DNA from: Homarus americanus | Taxonomy: Eukaryota; Arthropoda; Malacostraca; Decapoda; Nephropidae | Direction of reading: 5' to 3' | Assembly (NCBI RefSeq): GCF_018991925.1 | Contig: NW_024720711.1 | Coordinates: 2,855,771 to 2,919,770, forward strand | DNA: 64,000 bases | Shown: positions 56,210-64,000 of the stretch, piece after piece | How positions within the stretch are numbered: position 1 is the stretch's first letter | Layout of the letters: every line of letters begins with the position of its first letter | The notes under the pieces: model-generated | The model's database searches: none | The model's input: only the letters and a program-made list of their open reading frames with translations | Told to the model about the DNA's origin: nothing | Made by a program: the position numbers and the translations under genes

Positions 56210-59200
56210 ATAGATTTTTATAAAATTTATTATACACCTAAGAAATTAAGTTGTAAATTTGACTTCTGTACAAGATCAGGAATACATTTAGTTCATCCTT
56301 AACCTAGACACATAAAGGTGGTGGAACTATCACACTTAACATAGCGATGCGTCGACTTAAACAACAATGTGATGGTGATGCGCCAACCACAGGGGGGAGG
56401 AGGGAGAGCGCATGGTGGAGAGGTGTGTCTGCTGGCGGCCTGGCTCCTGCGTCCGGCTCTAACGCATGAAGAGGAGGAGGGGTGTGTGAAACGTATGGGT
56501 ATATTGAAAGTCACGGACGCATGATTTGGCGGGTCAATGATGCGTGTGTGTGTGTGTGAGTTGGAGGTCACTGATGTATGGATGTTAGGGGTCACGGATG
56601 CACGTATGATGAGGTTAATGGTGGATGTATAAGGATGTAAGGTCAGTGATAAATGAATTATTAAAACAACAATAGAACAATAATAATGCAATGTATTAAA
56701 AGCTAACTACAAAATTAAAAACTCCAGAGATAATGTAAGCAGGAAACGCACTTACACCTTATAATACCAAGATCTTAAAAACAATATCAGAAAAATTTGG
56801 TCATACAAACAGAAATAAACAATAAAATCCCCTTAATAACTAAAATAAAATGGTAGAGGAAAACACCCGTAATTTAAAGGAGAAAAAACAAACTGGTGAG
56901 GAACCAGTGAGGGATCAGCACTTGCAGGACGCCGTGACCAGCCGCAGCAGACGCCTAACTCCACCCTGGTATACGTTACGTGTTCCTGAATAAAAATCTT
57001 GATTCCTTATGTCTACCCGGAGACCATCTGGCCCCTAGTCAGACCAGAGGAGACCACCGAGACCCTGGTCATGCTCCTACCCACGCTTGGAGACCTAGGT
57101 CCTAAGTCTTCAAGGTTTCCCACGTTACATTCCTGCGAACTGGGGATGAGGGCGTATCTTAGCCACGGTACAGTCTCAATGGTTATCTGTATAAGCTACC
57201 ACTTTTGGCTGATAAATCGCGTCGTAGCTTCATTGACAGACCAAGAAGATGCATTCTGACGTTCTAATCTGTGATAAATTTAACATACTAATCTTTGAGA
57301 ATCCTGAACTAACAGCCCAGATTCTCAAAACATTCACGAGTTCCAATATTTCCTCCTAATCTAAGAGGTTCCCGGAATGTATTTTAATTGTCTCACTGAA
57401 GCAGAGGCGAAAGTCAAATGGATAAGGTATTGAGGCTGTACTGTACTATAACTAAGACCATTTCTCCATCACCAGTTAGGAGAAAAACAGAATAACTTGA
57501 GAACCTTTTAGACTCCGAGCCTCTCTACACGTCCATATAATCTGAGTATTTTGTAAATGATATGTATTATTACGACTATGTACAGGTACGATAGAAAAGC
57601 TTAGTATTTGGAAATACTTATTGTCCTTCATAACTCCTTGGGGGAACTGTTCAGAAAAATAACCTTAATACTCATTAGAGCGATGGAGGCGCCAATACTA
57701 TTAAGGTAAATTCTATAATAATAATAATGATGATGAGTCGTTGTGGGTAAAACAAGAGGCAGGTCTTACAAGGCGGTATTGGCGTTTCCAGGGCTCAAAT
57801 TTAGACAAAAAACAAGTTGTGTTCCATGACACAAAATATGGGGTAATGGTCCAGACTTAAGTAAATAGATACTCATCCATATACATTAAACAAAGACAAA
57901 AACAAAGAGAATTTGATCTCTGGAAATGTTGATATAATAAAAATATTAGGTAACGTTAACATGTACACAAGATAATAGCCGTCCAATAACTTAACAAAGC
58001 TATTCCTTCACAGAGAATCAAAATGTACACGTATTTACATAAACATAATGTACAAAGGCTGGTTAAGTACCGTGTTGACCCAGGAAGGATGCCGTCACAC
58101 CTACGCTACGTTAGTGTTTCTGTCTTTCGTTTGTAAACAGTTTTATCGCCTGGCGTAAAACATTTTGTAAATCACACACACACAAGAGTCGCGGGCTTAA
58201 CACTTTTTAATTAATAATTTAAGAGACTTTAAAATGGAGATTCTTCTTAGCTTGAGATTTCCCGAGAGGAGATCTGTGGTCACCACCGACTTAATTGACG
58301 GATCTTCACCTAATTTCCCACAGTATATGTCGGGAGGTCAGAGGCCTCAGGCCCAAAGTCAGCGCTCTAACGACTGTTCTATATTTTGAAAACTTTTTTG
58401 AAATACTTTATCTTATAAGGCATAAACCGTGACAACCACAGCAATATTGTCATCAAGTGTAGTGACAATGTTTTTGCTTGTATATAAATTTTGATAAAGG
58501 ATTCTCAGGTTATATACAAGTTTACTGAGGCAGCTTTCTGTACCAATAACTTCCACACTGACTTGTAGCCGTCAACCTTTCCTCTCAACTAAGCCCAGTC
58601 GACTCACAAGACCACCCCTGAGACTCTCTGCTCACTGAACATCTCATAAAACACAACTTGCTCGTCTCTGGTTCGCGATATCGACAATTGAATGAAAAAA
58701 GAATGGGAAACCTTATGATGTATACAATATATAGGTAGAGATATAGGGTCCAACGCCTCCTGAGGACTGACCACAAGAAATACTCGGCCACATCAACAAA
58801 TAATAATAATAATAAATAACGAACAATTTCTTTAAGTGTTAGTTGTGAGAAGCGGAAGACCCACGAGGACCTGCACCGCCCACTGTACCTACCACGTCTC
58901 TCTCGCCTTCTAAAGCTCCATTAATATTAGGTTTTGTAACAAGTTCTTCATCTCCTGACACGTCTTCCAGTCATCCTCCACACGACACCACATATCACAT
59001 CATCATCCTCACACGTCACTACTACTGATGTACCATGCCAACGTCTTGATTCTGCCACATGATCGTAACAGCATCGTCCTCTACACGTTCATTGCGTCGT
59101 CATTCATATGCAGTACATCTACGTCGCCGACACAACTTCTTGCTCATCACGTCATCATCATCCTCACACGTTAAATCGCTTCGCTGTGCCACGCCAAGAC

Positions 59201-59985
59201 GTCGACGGTGCCATTACTGGCGAGAATGTTGGCTTCCGGCGCTCCTGTACGACGTCACTCCTTTTTCTGCTTGACCACCGAGTCTGCTTGTGTGACGTCA
59301 CTGAGGAAAGAGGAGCGCCTGTTTATCCGTGACGTCATCCCTGGAATTTTCCTCATAGAGTGAGATGACGGGGCGACGTACGGGAAGGTTTGTGTATACG
59401 ACTGAGGGTGTAACGCTGCGCAGTGGGCGTGATGTTCAGCCCCGAAGAATAGGCGTCGTGCTCAGCCCTGGTGCTCATCCCGAGAGAACAGGTGTGGTGT
59501 TCAGTCCTACAGAACAGGAGCGGCGGGTGGCCCACTATCACTTGGCAGGGGTGTGGACGAGGGAGGGGCCGTAGGGCTGATGGGCGCTGCAGGGAGGCAG
59601 CGCGAAGTGGCCCATGGAGGAGAACGCTGAGGACATGAAACCGCCCATTCCTAAGGGAGAGCGAGAAGGTAAAGTATTAATCCTGAGGGAGGCACCGACG
59701 GAGGTCTGGTCGACCCCATCTTACTAAATCTATCATCCATCTTACAGGCTAGAGGTCCTTAAAGTCTATTGAATATATAGACAAGCGTCACTCCTGGCGG
59801 GGTTGTCACAGAAAAGGTCTCGGGAAAAACTGCATATTGTAGTCAGTTTATCTTACTAACTATATCTTAATTTTCTTAAGAGAAAGACAGGAGGAAAGTT
59901 GAAACAGAAGAGACTGTAGCTGAGCATGAGCCAAGCACATAGGTGAGGACAACCGAGCAGTCATGCAGGTGTTGTGACACTAACA
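56210..59985 (-). other. Putative long 3' UTR of the COE gene
   Basis: Downstream of the TAG stop there are about 3.8 kb with few microsatellites, unlike almost everywhere else in the window. On the minus strand the first AATAAA I find is at 56231-56226, followed about 15-20 nt later by CTATGA and a GT/T-rich stretch (TGTGTTTTTTC), the layout of an animal poly(A) site. Three GACGTCA-type sites lie at 59251-59337. The short plus-strand open frame at 56999-57259 resembles nothing I know. The 3' UTR assignment is inferred from position and composition. Confidence 0.45.
56226..56231 (-). terminator. Candidate poly(A) signal AATAAA for the COE gene
   Basis: On the minus strand AATAAA is followed by a likely cleavage zone around 56205-56215 and then a TGTGTTTTTTC downstream element. 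It is the only well-formed signal I see between the stop codon and the (CA)n tract at 56109-56150. Confidence 0.4.
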
Positions 59986-60278
59986 CTAAGAGAGCAGCTG
60001 TTGCCAGGGCGCGACGGCAGCGGCAGCGGCGGCAGCAGCAACAGCGTTATTGTTCATGGAGGAGCCGCCCGTGACGGTGGTGATGGGCGTGAGGGGGGGC
60101 GTGGCGGGCAAGCTGGGGATGACGGGGGCGAAGGCGCTCCTCTGCTTGCTGTTCATGTTGGCTGTGAACTGGGAGAAGAGGGCGGCCGAAGAGGAGGCGC
60201 AGGAGGTGGCGGCCACACCCCAGGAGCCGTGGTGATGGTGGTGGTGATGGTGGTGTCCGCCGTGCCCGCCGCCTGCTG
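59986..60278 (-). CDS. COE/EBF (collier/knot) transcription factor, C-terminal exon with stop
   Basis: Seen: a minus-strand frame ending in TAG at 59988-59986. Order of features: a Gly-rich start, nine consecutive His, GSWGVAATSC, a Ser/Ala stretch, then ALFSQFTANMNSKQRSAFAP, PATPPLTPITTVTGG, an eight-Ala run and the terminus APWQQLLS. Family knowledge: vertebrate EBF tails contain a near-identical K-Q-K-S-A-F-A-P-V motif followed by a Pro/Thr-rich end, so KQRSAFAPV is the main identifying evidence. The acceptor lies after a long C/T tract (GTAG at 60282-60279). The upstream exon ends with one base of a codon and this exon supplies two (A+CA), so the frame is kept across the junction: 1+293 nt = 98 codons including stop. 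The reading frame is closed by TGA upstream of the C/T tract, which also argues for this acceptor. Poly-His and poly-Ala runs are typical of arthropod transcription factors. Less certain: which of three tandem AGs is used. Confidence 0.75.
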
Positions 60279-60449
60279 CTACACCATCAGTGGAGGGAGA
60301 GGGAGAGGGGGAGGGGGAGCTCCGTCAGTCACTGCGCCACACTTACACCTACACCAGCCCCGCCTCACGCTACACTCCTAGCCCGCCCTACATCCACTTA
60401 TATGTAATGTACCTCAAAACCCATCACTAAACTGAAAGACTTTGGCCAC

Positions 60450-62346
60450 ATACTGTATATACTGAAGGCATTGACCCACCAATATACTGAAGGCATTGAC
60501 CCACCAATATACTGAAGGCATTGACCCACCAATATACTGAAGGGATTGACCCACCAATATACTGAAGGCATTGACCCACCAATATACTGAAGGCATTGAC
60601 CCACCAATATACTGAAGGGATTGACCCACCAATATACTGAAGGCATTGACCCACCAATATACTGAGGACATTGACCCACCAATATACTGGAGGGATTGAC
60701 CCACCAATATACTGAGGGCATTGACCCACCAATAACTGAAGGCATTGACCCACCAATATACTGAAGGCTTTGACACACCAATATACTGAAGGATTGACCC
60801 AATAAAATACTGAAGGCATTGACCACAATAACAAGAACACCAATACTGAAGGCATTGACCCACCAATATACTGAAGGCATTGACCCACCAATATACTGAA
60901 GGCATTGACCCACCAATATACTGAAGGCATTGACCCACCAATATACTGAAGGCATTGACCCACCAATATACTGAAGACATTGACCCAATTAATATACTGA
61001 AGGCATTGACCCACCAATATACTGAAGGCATTGACCCAATTATACTGAAGGCATTGACCCACCAATATACTGAAGGCATTGACCACCAATATACTGAAGG
61101 CATTGACCCACCAATATACTGAAGGGATTGACCCACCAATATACTGAAGGATTGACCCACCAATATACATTGAAGGCATTGACCCACCAATATACTGAAG
61201 GCATTGACCCACCAATAATACTGAAGGCATTGACCCAATTAATATACTGAAGGCATTGACCCACCAATATATTGAGGACATTGACCCACCAATATACTGG
61301 AGGATTGACCAATCAATATACTGAGGGCATTGACCCACCAATAACTGAAGGCATTGACCCACCAATATACTGAAGGCTTTGACAGACCAATATACTGAAG
61401 GGATTGACCCACCAATATACTGAAGGCATTGACCCACCAATATACTGAAGGCATTGACCCACCAATATACTGAAGGCATTGACCCACCAATATACTGAAG
61501 GCATTGACCCACCAATATACTGAAGGCATTGACCACCAATATACTGAAGGCATTGACCCACCAATATACTGAAGGCATTGACCACCAATATACTGAAGAC
61601 ATTGACCCACCAATATACTGAAGGCATTGACCCACCAATATACTGAAGGCATTGACCCACCAATATACTGAAGGCATTGACCCAACCAATATACTGAAGG
61701 CATTGACCCACCAATATACTGAAGGCATTGACCCACCATATACTGAAGGCATTGACCCACCAATATACTGAAGGTATTGACCCACCAATATACTGAAGGC
61801 ATTGACCACCAATATACTGAAGGCATTGACCCACCAATATACTGAAGGCATTGACCCACCAATATACTGAAGGCATTGACCACCAATATACTGAGGGCAT
61901 TAACCCACCAATATACTGAAGGCATTAACCCACCAATATACTGAAGACATTGACCCACCAATATACTGGAAGGCATTGACCCACCAATATACTGAAGGCA
62001 TTAACCCACCAATATACTGAAGGCATTGACCCACCAATATACTGAAGGCATAGACCCACCAATATACTGAAGGCATTGACCACCAATATACTGAAGACAT
62101 TGACCCAATTATACTGAAGACATTGACCCATCAATATACTGAAGGCATTGACCCACTAATATACTGAAGACCTTGACCCACCAATATACTGAAGGCATTG
62201 ACCCACCAATATACTAAAGGCATTGACCCACCAATATACTGAAGGCATTGACCCACCAATATACTGAAGGCATTGACCCACCAATATACTGAAGGCATTG
62301 ACCCACCAATATACTGAAGGCATTGACCCACCAATATACTGAAGGC
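60450..62346. repeat. 25-bp intronic minisatellite, about 75 copies
   Basis: The plus-strand unit TTGACCCACCAATATACTGA+AGGCA repeats almost without interruption. Variants are 1-2 base deletions (dropped C in CCC), GGCATT/GGGATT/GACATT exchanges and a few longer disruptions near 60770-60850. On the minus strand it stays open in several frames, giving long spurious proteins with a QCLQYIGGSMPSVYWW-like period. It begins about 170 bp upstream (in gene sense) of the COE terminal exon acceptor. Confidence 0.95.
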
Positions 62347-62637
62347 AACAAAAACGAGGAAATAATGATGCCAGGCGCTGCTCTCTCTACCATTAACACC
62401 TGTCTATAATAATACTCTGATCCCCTTAAGCAAACGGTGATATATGATGGTAATAAAGACTTGAATATAACACACACTATTACGGTTGGTAAGAAGACGT
62501 AACAGCTTAATAAAGAAAAATAATATAAAAGCCTAAAACTTGATAATTCAGCAGAGAAGCAAAACACAAGAGGAGGAATTTAAAATATGCGTAAAATGGA
62601 ACTCGGGCAATCAAGTGGGATGTAAAAAAAAGACTAA

Positions 62638-62639
<2 letters not shown>

Positions 62640-62688
<49 letters not shown>

Positions 62689-62728
62689 GACAGATAGACA
62701 GACAGACAGGCAGACAGACACAGACAAA
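62640..62728. repeat. (GACA)n microsatellite in COE intron
   Basis: Tetranucleotide GACA with a few GATA and GGCA interruptions. Confidence 0.95.
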
Positions 62729-62839
62729 CTCTTCCTGACAACACACAGACTAACATGCATGCAGTGTTCTATAGGCTAGTAACGACTATATCAGTGTTGC
62801 CAGCACAATAGTGTGTTAACATGCCGAGGATATAAGCAG

Positions 62840-63130
62840 TGTTAATGCAGTGTTACCATGCCGAGGGTGTAAAAAGAGGTATTAATACTAGTTACTGCAG
62901 TGTTACCATGCCGAGGGTGTAAAAAGAGGTACCAATACTAGTTACTGCAGTGTTACCATGCCGAGGGTGTAAGCAGAGGTATCAATACTAGTTACTGCAG
63001 TGTTACCATGCCGAGGGTGTAAACTGAGGTACCAATACTAGTTACTGCAGTGTTACCATGCCGAGGGTGTAAACTGAGGTACCAATACTAGTTACTATAG
63101 TGTTACCATGCCGAGGGTATAGAAGAGGTA
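62840..63130. repeat. 50-bp minisatellite in COE intron, about 6 copies
   Basis: GTTACTGCAGTGTTACCATG starts recur at 62891, 62941 and 62991 with an exact 50-bp period. Copies differ at AAAAAGAGG/AAGCAGAGG/AAACTGAGG. Confidence 0.92.
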
Positions 63131-63357
63131 CCAACACATTCCCTCCTGCACCACTACCAAGCCAGGGGAACCAAAAACAGTATTACCAAACCAGAGAAAC
63201 AAAAAACAGCATCACCAAGCCAGAAAAAAACAGTATTACCAAGCCAAAAAAATATCAAATCAAACAGTATTGACAAACCAGCAAAATATCTCAACCAGGA
63301 TGCAAAACAATGTTACAAATGACCTTCGTGCAGTATTACCAAACAAAAAAAACTTAC

Positions 63358-63576
63358 TTGTGGTAGTGTTGAAGATACTGGGTGAAGCAGTCATGTTAGC
63401 CAAGTTGGAGGGAGATGAGTAACCAGCAGCAGCGGCGGCGTTGATGGAGGCGCCGTAGGTGGAGGAGGAGGAGGAGGAGCCCGTGGAGGAGGAGTGGGGG
63501 GTGGAGGCGTTGGAACCGAAACCTCCCCGGGGCGACGCCAGGCTTACTCCCGGCCCCTGACTCCTCGTGTAGTCCT
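63358..63576 (-). CDS. COE/EBF (collier/knot) transcription factor, penultimate coding exon (partial gene)
   Basis: Seen: a 219-nt exon on the minus strand with a strong acceptor (T-run then TTCTAG, AG at 63578-63577) and a consensus donor CAA|GTAAGT (GT at 63357-63356). It is open in one frame, beginning DYTRSQGPGVSLASPRGGFG (the first two bases complete a codon from the previous exon), followed by a Ser-rich run, a five-Ala run and SPSIFNTTT. Family knowledge, from memory: COE/EBF proteins have a DNA-binding domain, an IPT/TIG domain and an HLH, then a low-complexity activation tail containing a G-Y-S/T-R...SPRG segment followed by Ser/Ala/Asn-rich sequence; this exon fits that tail. COE proteins are nuclear factors controlling neural, muscle and blood cell identity. 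The next coding exon is 59986-60278 and the exon phases match. Alternative acceptor: AG at 63576-63575, two bases further in. The DNA-binding, IPT and HLH exons are not in the window. Confidence 0.72.
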
Positions 63577-63612
63577 CTAGAAGAAAAAACCTACGAGTGA
63601 CAACAGCAAGTC

Positions 63613-63965
63613 AGTACAGGCGCCAGCAAGGGTCTGGTAACAGTGTAAGACATTATTGGTAACAGTGTAAGACATGGTAAACAGGGTGTGGTAACAGTGT
63701 AAGACATGGTAAACAGGGTGTGGTAACAGTGTAAGACATGGTAAACAGGGTGTGGTAACAGTGTAAGACATGGTAAACAGGGTGTGGTAACAGTGTAAGA
63801 CATGGTAAACAGGGTGTGGTAACAGTGTAAGACATGGTAAACAGGGTGTGGTAACAGTGTAAGACATGGTAAACAGGGTGTGGTAACAGTGTAAGACATG
63901 GTAAACAGGGTGTGGTAACAGTGTAAGACATGGTAAACAGGGTGTGGTAACAGTATAAGACATAA
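63613..63965. repeat. 32-bp minisatellite in the upstream COE intron, about 10 copies
   Basis: The unit GGTAACAGTGTAAGACATGG+TAAACAGGGTGT has an exact 32-bp period. GTAAACA occurs at 63677, 63709, 63741, 63773, 63805, 63837, 63869, 63901 and 63933. Confidence 0.95.
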
Positions 63966-64000
63966 CACACAGAGACATAAATATATATCCCATTCATTAT

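Larger units (their letters stand above)
60279..63357 (-). other. Intron between the two COE exons
   Basis: About 3.1 kb bounded by GTAAGT (minus strand, 63357) and a C/T tract plus GTAG (60279). Both ends agree in phase with the flanking coding exons. It holds a 25-bp minisatellite of about 1.9 kb at its 3' side, a GACA tract and a 50-bp array at its 5' side. Unique sequence between them (62347-62640, 62730-62840, 63130-63356) shows no recognisable coding signal. Confidence 0.65.

Noticed and set aside
56999..57259. 86-codon plus-strand frame in the putative 3' UTR
   Set aside because: No domain or splice signals; frame length is not unusual for this composition.
60285..60330. Alternative COE acceptor at the CAG near 60330
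   Set aside because: It reads into TAG within about 20 codons, in a different frame from the KQRSAFAPV motif; the GTAG at 60279 fits phase and motif.
59974..60381. 135-codon plus-strand frame over the COE terminal exon
   Set aside because: Shadow of the minus-strand coding sequence, Gly-rich because the coding strand is Ala/Pro/Ser-rich.
60427..61976. Long minus-strand frames with a QYIGGSMPSVYWW-like period
   Set aside because: They are the 25-bp intronic minisatellite, whose unit lacks stops in several frames.
60450..62346. CRISPR-like array of 25-bp repeats
   Set aside because: There are no unique spacers; units are directly adjacent and the genome is eukaryotic.

Overview
The window looks like nuclear DNA of an arthropod, most likely a decapod crustacean. 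The evidence is dense microsatellites and minisatellites, scattered tracts of the arthropod telomere pentamer TTAGG/CCTAA, decayed APE-type LINE reverse transcriptases, tRNA-derived SINEs, and the 3' end of a spliced developmental gene. There are no bacterial-style genes. Most long open frames are repeat arrays that lack stop codons.

Layout. 1-27.5 kb is a sea of simple sequence: C/T-rich tracts, (GT)n, GGT/ATC-type triplet tracts, (GATA)n, (GACA)n and minisatellites with units of 20-60 bp. It includes a perfect (CCTAA)20 block at 15289-15388, a 28-bp variant-repeat array at 17641-18386, a 40-bp array at 23585-24497 and a TGTGTC-type array at 24553-27477 that runs into a 100-N gap (27478-27577). 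Within this stretch, 5101-5600 is a CpG-rich unique block with nested inverted repeats, 5869-6085 is a short minisatellite of CRE-like TGACGTCA sites, and 6146-6402 is a tRNA-derived SINE.

27.6-41.5 kb is a mobile-element island. It holds a candidate solo LTR with its own TATA/initiator (27599-28113), a Tigger/pogo-like terminal repeat (29743-29782), a gag-like relic, a CR1/Jockey-superfamily LINE (32700-34320, minus), an endonuclease fragment of another LINE (34340-34570, plus), a decayed protein of unknown family (34760-35630, minus), a tRNA-SINE (36296-36523, minus) whose 3' end matches the 3' UTR of the LINE at 32700, and a nearly full-length but broken APE-RT-zinc-finger LINE (38320-41480, minus).

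41.5-56.2 kb returns to simple repeats (GACA, a 20-bp CACCCTGATCAC-type array, triplet arrays at 50154-51955, pentamer arrays at 55.3-56 kb), with unique and GC-rich stretches and a second LINE relic at 53860-54290.

56.2-64 kb is the functional part. It carries the last two coding exons, on the minus strand, of a gene recognised as a COE/EBF (collier/knot) transcription factor: 63358-63576 and 59986-60278, joined by phase-compatible splice sites. A repeat-poor stretch of about 3.8 kb down to an AATAAA at 56226 is a likely 3' UTR. The introns hold a 25-bp minisatellite of about 75 copies and a 32-bp array carrying nine forkhead-type GTAAACA cores. The rest of the gene should lie beyond position 64000.
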